Assembly (NCBI RefSeq): GCF_036662795.1
Contig: NZ_JBAFWZ010000015.1
Span: 16,077-80,076, forward strand
Reading direction: 5' to 3'
DNA length: 64,000 nt
Origin: Lysinibacillus_B sp036662795
GTDB taxonomy: Bacteria > Bacillota > Bacilli > Bacillales_A > Planococcaceae
Part shown: piece by piece, positions 33,214 to 42,344 of the stretch
How the letters are laid out: each line of letters begins with the position of its first letter
Numbering within the stretch: position 1 is the stretch's first letter
Made by a program: the position numbers and the translations under genes
Notes under the pieces: generated by a model
Seen by the model: the letters and a program-made list of their open reading frames with translations, nothing else
The model's database searches: none
Told to the model about the DNA's origin: nothing

Positions 33214-33825
33214 ATGAAAAAAAATAAGCAAACTATTGTGCTCCTTCTTTCTTTGTTATTCATTTTTGCGATGCTTTCTTTCACATTTAAAGAACAAGCT
33301 ATTTTTTGGTACTTATATGCTTTTACTTTACTTGTTGGTATTGCTATCTCACTTATCTTTGGAAAATTCGAGGATCAGCTTCCTACGTGGCAATATTTAA
33401 TCTATGGCACGGGTTATGGAACTATTGCTTACGGTTTAGTAAAACTAGGGTATATTCTGCTTCCTTATATCGACTCTTCTGCTACAAAAGATATTAATAA
33501 ATTTTTAGCAACTTATGGACCTTCTAATATTGGACATTATTTAATGTTAATTTTTATTATTGTAGTCGGAGAAGAAATGTTTTGGCGTGGTTTTATCCAA
33601 CAAGGGTTAAAACGCTTTACAACTCCACTATATGCCGTTTTTATAACAGCTATCCTATTTTCACTTTCATTAGCAATAAGTGGATTTATGCCTGGAGCAT
33701 TAGCCGCAATCTTTACTGGCTTATTATGGGGCGCGCTTTACGAGTGGAAAAAAAGCTTACCACTAGTTATTGTTTCACATATCGTATTCGTAGTATTATT
33801 ATTCTTAGTTTTACCCATAACGTAA
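33214..33825 (+). CDS. CPBP-family intramembrane protease (Abi/CAAX-like)
   Basis: This 203-residue multi-pass membrane protein of the CPBP family has six or more hydrophobic segments. The catalytic motif 1 EExxxR is visible as GEEMFWRGFIQQGL, motif 2 as LLWGALYEW, and motif 3 contains the conserved His in VIVSHIVFVV. Members are glutamic intramembrane proteases or bacteriocin-immunity proteins. The ATG at 33214 is about 11 bases after AAGGAGG. It is followed after 57 bp by a lipoprotein gene. The substrate is unknown. Confidence 0.8.
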   Translation: MKKNKQTIVLLLSLLFIFAMLSFTFKEQAIFWYLYAFTLLVGIAISLIFGKFEDQLPTWQYLIYGTGYGTIAYGLVKLGYILLPYIDSSATKDINKFLATYGPSNIGHYLMLIFIIVVGEEMFWRGFIQQGLKRFTTPLYAVFITAILFSLSLAISGFMPGALAAIFTGLLWGALYEWKKSLPLVIVSHIVFVVLLFLVLPIT

Positions 33826-33882
33826 AATTTTTGGAAACTTACCAACAAGCGAATACGTCTTAAGAATATGGAGGTAGATTTA

Positions 33883-34593
33883 ATGAAAAAACATTACCTA
33901 TTCATCACAACAATCCTATGCGCAATGCTGTTTGTTACTGCTTGTAACGAAACAGAAGAACCTGTATCAGAAAATGACCCTGTAGAAGATAATTCTGCCC
34001 AAACACCTAATAAGGAAAATGAAGAATCAGATGGAGAAGTATCCAACGACGCAGAATCAAATGAAGAGCAAGTAAATGATGATCAGCAATCAACCAATGA
34101 ACAACAAACAAACAATGAGCAGCAAACAACCATCACTTATCCTAAAAATGGAAAAGAAGTCACAACCGAAACAGCTGCTATTACGAGTGAATCACAGCAT
34201 TATAAAATGATGATTACTAAGGACTTTACATTAACAGCCGAAGAGCCTGGGCGTGATATGTTAATATACAAACAAAACGATAAGCGTTCTATGAGAATTG
34301 AAACGTTCAACAAGAAGGATACAAATTACGAGGACTTCGTAAAGGAAACTGAAGAAACAATCTCTCTAATTGCACCTGAAGGTAAATATGAGCCAGGTGA
34401 TGTTACTCCTTATGTAAAATCTAATTCGATAGAAAATGCCGCAATGTTCACAGTGAAATATGAAGAAGATGGAGAGCAAGTCGTAACGGCTGTATTTGAA
34501 AAGGAAGATAGAATTGTTCGTCTTTCCGTTTTCGACAGCTTACAACCTGAGCTAACAAATGCCTTTTTACAAATGGGCTTTACAATTCAATAA
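33883..34593 (+). CDS. Lipoprotein with acidic/Gln-Asn-rich linker
   Basis: This 236-residue exported lipoprotein has an N-terminal KKHYLFITTILCAMLFVTAC with a lipobox ending in the lipidated Cys (near residue 20). A low-complexity acidic and Gln/Asn-rich segment of about 65 residues then tethers a C-terminal alpha/beta domain (about 95-236). I do not recognise the domain. The ATG at 33883 is eight bases after GGAGG; an upstream in-frame ATG overlaps that site. It may be co-transcribed with the CPBP gene. The terminator downstream is shared with the convergent MarR gene. Confidence 0.8.
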   Translation: MKKHYLFITTILCAMLFVTACNETEEPVSENDPVEDNSAQTPNKENEESDGEVSNDAESNEEQVNDDQQSTNEQQTNNEQQTTITYPKNGKEVTTETAAITSESQHYKMMITKDFTLTAEEPGRDMLIYKQNDKRSMRIETFNKKDTNYEDFVKETEETISLIAPEGKYEPGDVTPYVKSNSIENAAMFTVKYEEDGEQVVTAVFEKEDRIVRLSVFDSLQPELTNAFLQMGFTIQ

Positions 34594-34641
34594 CTTAGAG
34601 AAAAGCTCAAACTCCAAAAATTTATACTTTCTTATTACTTA

Positions 34642-34680
34642 AAAAAGCTTGCAACCATAACGTTGGTTTGCAAGCTTTTT
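34642..34680. terminator. Bidirectional terminator
   Basis: AAAAAGCTTGCAA pairs with TTGCAAGCTTTTT, with T-runs on both strands. It serves the lipoprotein gene and the convergent MarR gene. Confidence 0.85.
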
Positions 34681-34682
34681 GA

Positions 34683-35129
34683 TTAATAGGACAAATCCTT
34701 TATCGATAAACCTAATTTTTTCAGTAACTCAATTGCTGTATCCTTTTCTTCACTTGTCATGACATTCATCAGTTCATGCAAATGTTTTTCATGCCGCGGG
34801 AAAATCTCATCCATAAACTGGGTTCCAGCTTGAGTAATTTCAGCGTATGTTACACGTCTATCATTGGGACAAGAAACTCTTGATAAATACCCTCGCTTTT
34901 CTAGTTTATCTACCACATAAGTAATAGAACCACTCGCCAACAAAATTTTACTCCCAATCTGTTGAAGTGGTTGACGACCTTTATGATATAGAAGTTCTAA
35001 TACCGCAAATTCAGTTGGATTTACTCCATTTTGTTGAAAAAATTGACTTGTCGTTTCACTAATTGCTTTATGTGCTCTAGATAACACGATAAATAGCTTT
35101 AGCGATTGTTTTATATCCTCTGTCGCCAT
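34683..35129 (-). CDS. MarR-family transcriptional regulator
   Basis: This 148-residue regulator has the winged helix-turn-helix of the MarR fold. Recognition-helix region: LLASGSITYVVDKLEKRGYLSR (within 20-residue limits read as SITYVVDKLEKRGYL), followed by the wing CPNDRRVTYAEITQAG with the conserved DRR. Flanking helices form the dimer interface. The ATG at 35129 follows GAGGATG. A YkvE-like or MhqR-like role is possible: a perfect palindrome of the MhqR type lies far away at 59367, but no link can be shown from this sequence. Confidence 0.85.
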   Translation of the reverse strand: MATEDIKQSLKLFIVLSRAHKAISETTSQFFQQNGVNPTEFAVLELLYHKGRQPLQQIGSKILLASGSITYVVDKLEKRGYLSRVSCPNDRRVTYAEITQAGTQFMDEIFPRHEKHLHELMNVMTSEEKDTAIELLKKLGLSIKDLSY

Positions 35130-35200
35130 TGACAAATCATCCTCTACTATATATTTCTAATGATTATTATAGCGAGTTTGAAAATACTTTGTCAAAGCAA

Positions 35201-35312
35201 GAAAAGCGGAAGCGCCCTGTTTAGCCCCGACATGCGCTGGAAGACCCGAATCGAAAGCTTCTTTTTTGCTTTCGACCGAGGGGATGGAGCGACCTCGAGG
35301 GGCTGGGCGCTG
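35201..35312. repeat. GC-rich dispersed repeat, long form
   Basis: A GC-rich block begins GAAAAGCGGAAGCGCCC and contains GCTGGAAGACCCGAATCGAA, GCTTTCGACCGAGGGG and GGGGCTGGGCGC. A shorter relative is at 58648-58728. CGAATCGAAAG and CTTTCGACCGAG can pair. It lies between the MarR and kinase genes, and I see no gene in it. Confidence 0.7.
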
Positions 35313-35368
35313 CTCAATTTCCATAAACTTATACTTTAGCGAAAGAAAAGGGGATATGGGAAAAGCCA

Positions 35369-36811
35369 TTAGATCACATATGTTTCAGAATTCGAATTTT
35401 CATTCGAAATTACCCCATCCATTGGCACAATTGGGAAACTAATAGTAAATTTAGTCCCTTCTCCTACTACGCTATCTAAATCAATCTGTCCGTTATGTTC
35501 TTCCACTATTTTCTTTACTAACGGTAATCCAAGGCCTGTACCTGTATCCTTTGTTGAATAGAAGGGCTGGAATAAGTTTCGCTTTGTTTCCTCATGCATA
35601 CCGCCACCTTGATCTCTGATTTTAAGCTGTAAACTCCCTTCAGAAGTTGAAATTAATTTAATTTGAATAACACCACCACTCGGCATAGCTTCCATCGCAT
35701 TTTTCACTAAGTTAATTAGTACCTGCTGCAATCGAACTCTATTTCCGAAAATCGTAAAGTTATCCATAACATTATATTCATGCTGTAGAATTATGTTTTG
35801 TGTTACAGCTGTGTATTGCATTAAATCAATAACAGAATTTACAACCCCAATTAAGCAAATCGGGTCATATGTTTCTACTTTTGGTTTCGCTAAATAAAGT
35901 AAGTCTGAAAGAATGGTATCCATTCGTTGCAGCTCTGAATCGATAATAGAGAAATAGTTCGTATGCTCGTCCTTCACTGACATTTTCAGTAAATCAATAA
36001 AACCTTTAAGTGACGTCATAGGATTTCGAATTTCATGTGCAATAGAAGCAGCCATTTGCCCTAAATCCTGCAAATAAGATTGCTTCTCTCGCTCTTTTTG
36101 AAGTAAAATTTTCTCTGTTTCATCCGTAATAACTGTAATAAACACATTCATGCCCATGTCATAGGAAGTTTTAATATGATAATAGCTGCGATTACCACAT
36201 ACATCGGTTTTTTCAAAATTTATACTAGAACTCTTATACGATTTTAATATGTTATAAAAGTCACTCAATTCAGTCGTATTAAATGAGAAATGCTTAATTA
36301 TTTGTTTAAAATGGCTATCGATATATTCATTTTCCCCACAATTAATAAACTGAGCTGCTTGTCTATTCATGTCTACAACGATACCTTCGTTCGTCGTAAT
36401 AAGTATCCCTTGTTCGACATGATTTAACATTGTTGAAAAATTTTGATAATTGATCGAAGAAAAAGCTGATATTGCTGTTTCCTTTTGTATCACTAATCTG
36501 GCAAAAACAATATCATCTCGTTCGCTATAATACCCCATAAATTTAACTAGCTTAGTAGATGTTCTAGAAGTTTTAATTCTAAGTTCACAAGATCCGCACG
36601 TTTGTTGACGAATCCTATCGATAAATGACTGCCAAATTGGTAATGAAGGCTCGTCTACTTCTAAAAATTCTGTATTTCGATCTCCTAAATCTAACATTTT
36701 ACGGGCTTTGTCGTTTACAAAAGCGATTTTTAGGGAACTATGTACGATAATTGTACAATCATTAATCGACATAAAAAATTCATTAAAAAGTGGACCAATT
36801 GATGAATTCAT
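35369..36811 (-). CDS. PAS-domain sensor histidine kinase, sporulation-kinase type
   Basis: This 480-residue cytoplasmic kinase has two PAS-like regions (about 10-110 and 125-235; MLNHVEQGILITTNEGIVVDMNRQA). A HisKA domain with the phosphorylated His in SIAHEIRNPMTSLKGF (near 260) is followed by a HATPase domain with NLVKNAMEAM (N box), RDQGGGM (G1) and TGTGLGLPLVKKI (G2). There is no membrane segment. No response regulator is adjacent, which fits orphan sporulation kinases such as KinA/KinE feeding Spo0F. That partner is an inference. Confidence 0.85.
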   Translation of the reverse strand: MNSSIGPLFNEFFMSINDCTIIVHSSLKIAFVNDKARKMLDLGDRNTEFLEVDEPSLPIWQSFIDRIRQQTCGSCELRIKTSRTSTKLVKFMGYYSERDDIVFARLVIQKETAISAFSSINYQNFSTMLNHVEQGILITTNEGIVVDMNRQAAQFINCGENEYIDSHFKQIIKHFSFNTTELSDFYNILKSYKSSSINFEKTDVCGNRSYYHIKTSYDMGMNVFITVITDETEKILLQKEREKQSYLQDLGQMAASIAHEIRNPMTSLKGFIDLLKMSVKDEHTNYFSIIDSELQRMDTILSDLLYLAKPKVETYDPICLIGVVNSVIDLMQYTAVTQNIILQHEYNVMDNFTIFGNRVRLQQVLINLVKNAMEAMPSGGVIQIKLISTSEGSLQLKIRDQGGGMHEETKRNLFQPFYSTKDTGTGLGLPLVKKIVEEHNGQIDLDSVVGEGTKFTISFPIVPMDGVISNENSNSETYVI

Positions 36812-37038
36812 TATTATTCCTCCATCCCATGAGTTCAGAAACGTATCACATATTATATTATTTATATTATTAATTGATAATACTAATTATGCATCAAATT
36901 TCTAAATTTTCAATTATATTGCTCAAAACTATTTTTTATTATTTCATATGTTTTATGATGAGGAAATGGGATAATTATATCATATTGTCCCAAAAGTCAT
37001 ACACTGTTACAATATATGCTGTGAAGGAGAAATAGTAC

Positions 37039-38775
37039 ATGCATATCATATTAGCTACATTAAACGCTAAATATATCCATACAAATTTAGCGATTCGTTA
37101 TTTAAAGGCAAGCGCCAAACCTGCATTCGATATTGAACTTGCAGAATATACAATTAAAGATCCAGCGTTTAACATTGTATCTGACCTCTTTCAAAAAAAG
37201 CCAGATGTAGTTGGATTTAGCTGTTACATTTGGAATATAGAAGAGACAATCAAAGTTATAAAAATGTTAAAAACAGTATGTCCAAACACTAAAATTGTGC
37301 TAGGAGGTCCAGAAGTATCCTACGATGTTCATGATTGGTTGAAGAAATATAATGAAATAGACTTTATTGTTATGGGTGAAGGAGAAACTTCCTTTGTTGA
37401 ATTACTTCATTATATTAACGGCAAGAAAAATTTAGAGGATGTTCCTGGTATTTGTTACCTACAGGATGGTAAGGTCAAAATTCATGCGCAACCGCCAAAA
37501 ATCGACTTACGCGAACTCTCATCACCGTTTAGATTTGAAGAAGATCTGCCGCATTTAGGTAAACGTATTCAGTACATTGAGACTAGTCGAGGCTGTCCAT
37601 TCCAATGTCAATTTTGTCTTTCTTCTATAGAAGTTGGGGTTCGATACTTTAGCCGTGAAAAAATTAAAGAAGATATTCGCTTTCTGATGGACAATGGTGC
37701 TAAAACGATTAAATTTGTTGACCGAACATTCAATATAAGCCGTAGCTATGCTATGGAAATGTTTCAATTTTTAATTGATGAGCATAAGCCAGGTGTTGTT
37801 TTCCAATTCGAAATTACAGCTGATATTATGCGACCAGAAGTTATCCAGTTTTTAAATGATCACGCCCCAAAAGGATTATTCCGCTTTGAAATAGGCGTAC
37901 AATCAACAAATGATTTAACAAATGAACTTGTGAAGCGACGCCAAAACTTTGAAAAACTAAAACGAACAGTCACAATGGTAAAAGAAGGCGGCAAAATTGA
38001 TCAGCATCTAGATTTAATTGCAGGCTTACCTGAAGAAGATTACGCTTCTTTCCGAGACACATTTAATGATGTCTTTGCAATGCGTCCTGAAGAATTACAG
38101 CTCGGCTTTCTAAAGCTATTACGTGGGACAGGGCTCCGTACAGAGGCGCCTAAATACGGCTATACGTATGTTGATGTTGCACCTTACGAAATCTTCTCTA
38201 ATAATGTGCTTCCTTTTGATGACATTGTACGAATTAAACATGCTGAGGATGTATTAGAGAAGTATTGGAACGCACATCGTATGGACAATACGATTGAATA
38301 TTTAGTTTCACACGTTTTTGACACACCATTTGATTTCTTTCAAAATTTTGGAACGTACTGGGAGCAAAAAGGCTGGTCGAGAATTGGGCATCAGCTTGAG
38401 GATTTATTCCAACGACTTCTAGAATACTTAAGTACACTTCCACACGTAGATCTATCAGCTGTGAAAAGTATTATGCAGCTAGATTACCTTACACCTATGG
38501 GATTCCAGCCACGTAAGCTATGGTGGAATGACCGTATTGAGCAAGAGAAGCTTAAGGCGATTTATACGGAAATCCGAGAAAATCCAACTATTGTAGGGGA
38601 TAAATTTGCATTCATGAATGTTAGTGAGAAGGATTTATTTAAGCATTCATTAATTATACCGTATAGTATTTCATACGAGCATTTCATAAACGGAGAAATT
38701 GTAAAACAAGATGGCTATTTATTTACATTTTTCCAACAAGGACAACCACCCTATTTTGCAACAATTTCATCTTAA
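37039..38775 (+). CDS. B12-binding-domain radical SAM protein (DUF4080 type)
   Basis: This 578-residue protein has an N-terminal cobalamin-binding-like Rossmann domain (about 1-140; GGPEVSYDV, VMGEGETSFVELL) without an obvious DxHxxG motif. A radical SAM barrel follows with the cluster-binding CxxxCxxC in SRGCPFQCQFCLSS near 195. A C-terminal region of about 200 residues resembles DUF4080. It belongs to the group of methyltransferase-like or anaerobic-type radical SAM enzymes whose substrates are unknown. It is monocistronic with a strong terminator. The ribosome binding site AAGGAGAAA precedes the ATG. Confidence 0.85.
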   Translation: MHIILATLNAKYIHTNLAIRYLKASAKPAFDIELAEYTIKDPAFNIVSDLFQKKPDVVGFSCYIWNIEETIKVIKMLKTVCPNTKIVLGGPEVSYDVHDWLKKYNEIDFIVMGEGETSFVELLHYINGKKNLEDVPGICYLQDGKVKIHAQPPKIDLRELSSPFRFEEDLPHLGKRIQYIETSRGCPFQCQFCLSSIEVGVRYFSREKIKEDIRFLMDNGAKTIKFVDRTFNISRSYAMEMFQFLIDEHKPGVVFQFEITADIMRPEVIQFLNDHAPKGLFRFEIGVQSTNDLTNELVKRRQNFEKLKRTVTMVKEGGKIDQHLDLIAGLPEEDYASFRDTFNDVFAMRPEELQLGFLKLLRGTGLRTEAPKYGYTYVDVAPYEIFSNNVLPFDDIVRIKHAEDVLEKYWNAHRMDNTIEYLVSHVFDTPFDFFQNFGTYWEQKGWSRIGHQLEDLFQRLLEYLSTLPHVDLSAVKSIMQLDYLTPMGFQPRKLWWNDRIEQEKLKAIYTEIRENPTIVGDKFAFMNVSEKDLFKHSLIIPYSISYEHFINGEIVKQDGYLFTFFQQGQPPYFATISS

Positions 38776-38776
38776 T

Positions 38777-38809
38777 TAAAAAATCGAGGTATTTCACCTC
38801 GATTTTTTT
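38777..38809 (+). terminator. Terminator of the radical SAM gene
   Basis: AAAAAATCGAGGT pairs with ACCTCGATTTTTT over a five-base loop, and T continues. Confidence 0.9.
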
Positions 38810-38878
38810 CTTGCCATAAAGTTGTGATTATAAAATGAATGGTACTAATTCTCTAATACCTCACCCAAACTTTTAAAC

Positions 38879-39616
38879 TCACTTTGATTTAATATTTTTT
38901 CTATCTTGCTCAAGTAGTTCAGATACTGTTAAAAACTGATATCCTTCGTTTTGTAGTGAGGGTAAAATTTCTTTAAGTGCTTTTACTGTCTGCTCCCTAT
39001 TCCCACCACCATCATGGAACAGAATGACATTACCAGGTCCTATCCTTTTCAACACTGTATTAACAATACTTTTAACCCCTGGATTCTTCCAATCCAGCGT
39101 ATCTATATGCCAAGACCACATGACTACCTTATAGCCATCTTTCACAACTTCTTTAATTAAGGGATCTGTATATTGCCCTTCAACAGGTCGGAATAAAGTA
39201 GGTGAATAACCTGTAATGCTAAAAATGATTTCATTCGTCTGTCTTATTTCCTTTATTAACCTAGGAACAGGGGCTTTTAACGGATGGGCATATGTGTGAT
39301 TTGCTAATTCATGTCCTTCTTCGTACATTCGATAAACAATTTGAGGATTTTTTTCAGCATGTTTGCCGACAATAAAAAAAGTCGCCTTCGCATCATATTT
39401 AGCCAATTCCTCTAAAATATCGATTGTATATATAGGATGTGGGCCGTCGTCAAACGTAAGTGCAATAAATTTATCCTTTGTTTTAATATCCCAAACAATT
39501 TCACCAGTCTCTTCATAATACTTGCGCCCTTTATTTGAAGCATTTGAGAAATTCACAAAAAATAACGAAATAAGCAAAATAGCTACTAATAATGGTATGA
39601 CTCCATTCCGTTTCAA
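38879..39616 (-). CDS. Polysaccharide deacetylase (NodB homology)
   Basis: This 245-residue carbohydrate esterase 4 family protein has an N-terminal membrane anchor or signal (VIPLLVAILLISLFFVNF). The catalytic motifs are LTFDDGPHP (metal-binding Asp), the two His in NHTYAHP, the FRPVEGQY segment in place of the usual RPPxG, the WHIDTLDW stretch, and ILFHDGGG with the C-terminal His. It acts outside the membrane, probably on peptidoglycan or a spore polymer, like PdaA/PdaB. The gene is monocistronic; AGGAGGAATTAC precedes the ATG. Confidence 0.87.
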   Translation of the reverse strand: MKRNGVIPLLVAILLISLFFVNFSNASNKGRKYYEETGEIVWDIKTKDKFIALTFDDGPHPIYTIDILEELAKYDAKATFFIVGKHAEKNPQIVYRMYEEGHELANHTYAHPLKAPVPRLIKEIRQTNEIIFSITGYSPTLFRPVEGQYTDPLIKEVVKDGYKVVMWSWHIDTLDWKNPGVKSIVNTVLKRIGPGNVILFHDGGGNREQTVKALKEILPSLQNEGYQFLTVSELLEQDRKNIKSK

Positions 39617-39771
39617 AGTAATTCCTCCTAAGAGTAAATCATTTCACAAGATATTTCCCTTTACTATTTACAAAATGAAATGAATTATACTTAGATTGCT
39701 CCACGAAAGAACACTTAATAATTATTATAGTTTATGTATAAAACTTCCCCTACAACTTCTCAGAAAACATA

Positions 39772-39808
39772 AAGTAAAACCCGTCATCACTAGAATAGTG
39801 ATAACGGG
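39772..39808 (-). terminator. Terminator of ktrB
   Basis: CCCGT-ATCACT pairs with AGTGAT-ACGGG. On the minus strand it is followed by TTTTACTTT. Confidence 0.75.
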
Positions 39809-39815
39809 CAAATTT

Positions 39816-41162
39816 TTAACCAATAATTACGCGCTCTTTCGGATATCGATAAACCATTTTCTTCTTTTTACCACCAAGTGTATATAAGAAGGAAATTAAG
39901 CCGACACGTCCTATAAACATTAGCACCATAATAACAACTTTCCCAGCCGTCGATAAATCATTTGTTATCCCTAGCGACATTCCACAGGTTCCGAATGCAG
40001 AGGTTATTTCAAATATGATTTGAGTGGCTGTAGCATGCGGCTCTGTAATTAATAGGATCATCGTTGAAATAAGCACCATAAATAGAGCTAAAATGATTAC
40101 AACAAACGATCGAAACACATCAATCATATGAATTTCTCTTCCGAAAATTTGTATTTCTTCCCGCCCGTTTGCATACGAAATTAAAAACAATATAACAATG
40201 GCAAAAGTCGTTGTTCGTATACCACCACCAACCGAGCTTGGAGATGCACCAATGAACATTAAAAAGCTCATAAACACATTAGTTGCCTCATTGAACGTTT
40301 GTACATCATACGTTGTTAAACCAGCTGAACGAGTTGATATCGAATGAAACATTGCCGAGAATAAAGCCTCATGCCAGCTCATCTCTTTAAACGATTGAAA
40401 AGATTCAATTATAAAAATAACAAAAGTACCAACAATAAAAAGGACACCATATGTAGCTGTCGTAATTTTAGCAAAAAGACTAAATCGAAATCCTTCATGC
40501 TTCCTTTGTAAATACGTTTTGACTTCAATCAGCACAGGAAACCCGATCGCTCCTAATACAATTAAAATCATCGTAACAAATTGTACAAAATAATCTAAAT
40601 GATAAGGTAATAGGCTTTGTCCAGTAATATCAAAGCCACCGTTCGTAGTAGCCGAAACTGCCGTAAAAACACCGTGCGTAAAAGCTTCCTGCCATGTGTC
40701 AAAATAGCGTTTAAAGTGAATGGCTAAAACAATTGCTCCTAACGATTCTATCACCAATAAAATCTTTATAATTTCTCGGATTAAATGTACAACGCCAGAT
40801 AAATTCACTTGATTGTGGTCAATCATAATTAATTGTCGTTCTCTCATTCCAATCCTCTTACCGACAAGTAACCATACAAACGTACCAAGTGACATAATCC
40901 CGATAGCACCAAGCTGCAAAATACATAATAAAACAAATAACCCAAAGCTTGTATACGTTTCAGCAATATTAAACACCGTTAAACCAGTTACACTTACAGC
41001 ACTTACTGCTGTAAATAATGTATCTAAATAAGATACTTCTACACCATACTGATGTACACCCGGTAGCCTTAACAATCCAAATGATACGGCAATCGCAATG
41101 AAATAATATAAGACGAGCACTTGGAATGGTGTAAAACCTTGATTTGCTTTTTTCTTAAACAC
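39816..41162 (-). CDS. ktrB: Potassium uptake protein KtrB/KtrD (TrkH family)
   Basis: This 448-residue ion channel-like translocator carries four MPM pore repeats. Selectivity-filter Gly residues are visible in SVTGLTVF (first), ATTNGGFDITG (second), STRSAGLTTYD (third) and FGTCGMSLGI (fourth). I chose the GTG at 41162, nine bases after AAGGAGG, which gives the normal length. The open frame continues far upstream but would overlap the terC gene and its terminator. The KtrA/KtrC regulatory subunit, a c-di-AMP target, is not in the window. The c-di-AMP receptor darB is encoded about 16 kb away. Confidence 0.9.
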   Translation of the reverse strand: MFKKKANQGFTPFQVLVLYYFIAIAVSFGLLRLPGVHQYGVEVSYLDTLFTAVSAVSVTGLTVFNIAETYTSFGLFVLLCILQLGAIGIMSLGTFVWLLVGKRIGMRERQLIMIDHNQVNLSGVVHLIREIIKILLVIESLGAIVLAIHFKRYFDTWQEAFTHGVFTAVSATTNGGFDITGQSLLPYHLDYFVQFVTMILIVLGAIGFPVLIEVKTYLQRKHEGFRFSLFAKITTATYGVLFIVGTFVIFIIESFQSFKEMSWHEALFSAMFHSISTRSAGLTTYDVQTFNEATNVFMSFLMFIGASPSSVGGGIRTTTFAIVILFLISYANGREEIQIFGREIHMIDVFRSFVVIILALFMVLISTMILLITEPHATATQIIFEITSAFGTCGMSLGITNDLSTAGKVVIMVLMFIGRVGLISFLYTLGGKKKKMVYRYPKERVIIG

Positions 41163-41221
41163 GAAAGCTCGCCTCCTTACAATTACTAACTTTTTATCAG
41201 TATAGACAAAAGTATCGAAAA

Positions 41222-41265
41222 TGAAAAGATGCCACAATTGTGAAATTTCACCTTTGTGACATCTT
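41222..41265 (-). terminator. Terminator of the terC-like gene
   Basis: AAGATG-CACAA pairs with TTGTG-CATCTT, with nested GTGAAATTTCAC. On the minus strand it is followed by TTCATTTTC. Confidence 0.65.
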
Positions 41266-41272
41266 CGTGTTA

Positions 41273-42043
41273 TTACGCTTGTTGTTGTTTTTTGTTTTTG
41301 GCTACACTTGTTAAATAACCACCGATTGCAATTCCTAATAATACTACCCAGAAGATAACCTTCCATACAGTAGAATGTGGGAAATCGTGTGGAATAACAC
41401 CTAATTTTTCATGTGCTAATGCTAGCACCGCAAGCTTTACCCCTACCCAGCCAACAATTAAAAAGGCAGCAGTTTCTAATGAAGGGTAATCATTTAAAAT
41501 TTTCACGAACCATTGTGCTGCAAATCGCATAATGATTAATCCAATTAAACCACCTAGGAACATTACTGCGAATTGACCACCATTGATTCCACCAACTGTG
41601 ATATCTGTTAAATGTGGTAGCGTCACAGCGATTGCTACAGCCGCTAGCATAGAGTCAATAGCAAAGGCAATATCTGCAAGCTCAACTTTTAGAACCGTCA
41701 TCCAGAAGCCAGAGCCTTTTTTCTCCTTCATTTTCTCTAAATCATCTTCTGGCTGCGCTTTAAATTTCGTATCATAAATATGCTTGATCGAGATGAATAA
41801 TAAGTAAACCGCACCAATCGCTTGAATTTGCCAGTATTTCACTAAAAACGTTATTAAGAATAACGCAATAAAGCGGAATACGAATGCTCCAAATAATCCA
41901 TAAAATAACGCTTTTTTCTGTTGCTCTTGCGGTAAATGCTTAACCATTACCGCCATTACTACTGCATTATCAGCAGCAAGTAAACCTTCTAAAAATACAA
42001 GTACTAGTAAAACCCATGCGTACTCTAACAATATCGCTTCCAT
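41273..42043 (-). CDS. TerC-family manganese exporter (YkoY/MeeY-like)
   Basis: This 256-residue membrane protein of the TerC family has seven or more hydrophobic segments. Conserved acidic motifs are EGLLAADNAVVMA in the first helix pair and VELADIAFAIDSMLAAVA in the middle, both with the intramembrane Asp residues of the family. In B. subtilis the related YkoY/YceF export manganese, partly to load secreted proteins. The gene sits behind a yybP-ykoY manganese riboswitch, which strongly supports this role. AAGGAGGAAG precedes the ATG. Confidence 0.9.
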   Translation of the reverse strand: MEAILLEYAWVLLVLVFLEGLLAADNAVVMAVMVKHLPQEQQKKALFYGLFGAFVFRFIALFLITFLVKYWQIQAIGAVYLLFISIKHIYDTKFKAQPEDDLEKMKEKKGSGFWMTVLKVELADIAFAIDSMLAAVAIAVTLPHLTDITVGGINGGQFAVMFLGGLIGLIIMRFAAQWFVKILNDYPSLETAAFLIVGWVGVKLAVLALAHEKLGVIPHDFPHSTVWKVIFWVVLLGIAIGGYLTSVAKNKKQQQA

Positions 42044-42126
42044 ATTGCCGACTTCCTCCTTTTCGTTTGTATACCCAATTGCAAGGTATCTTATAAGGTT
42101 TTAACAGAACAATCCACTTTATAGGC

Positions 42127-42167
42127 AAAAAATAAAAGACCTATGCCTAAAAAATAGGCAAAGGTCT
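42127..42167 (-). terminator. Expression-platform terminator of the Mn riboswitch
   Basis: AGACCTATGCCTA (42137-42149) pairs with TAGGCAAAGGTCT (42155-42167) with one mismatch. On the minus strand it is followed by TTTATTTTTT. It lies between the aptamer and the terC-like gene. Confidence 0.8.
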
Positions 42168-42272
42168 TGCTAAGCAAATTCATTGCTATCACACCCGATG
42201 GCTCTTAACCATGTAATGACGATTGTGAAGTAAGTAATCTCTTGGAATTACTTATAGCTACTCCCCTTTGAC
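42168..42272 (-). ncRNA. yybP-ykoY manganese riboswitch
   Basis: On the minus strand the element begins AAAGGGGAGTAGC, the hallmark 5' segment of the yybP-ykoY family. It continues with TCGTCATTACATGGTTAAGAGC and CATCGGGTGTGATAGCAA and returns to GCTTAGCAAGACC. The family binds Mn2+ and turns on downstream exporters by preventing termination. Here a terminator follows directly, and the gene is a YkoY-like TerC protein. Confidence 0.88.
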
Positions 42273-42344
42273 AAGTTGTCAATGGATATTCAGTTAATTT
42301 ATATATTAGAGTATACACTAAAACTGACAAAATGTGCAATAAAA

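Noticed and set aside
35157..35369. Open frame between marR and the kinase
   Set aside because: Most of it is the dispersed repeat shared with 58648-58728, with no ribosome binding site.
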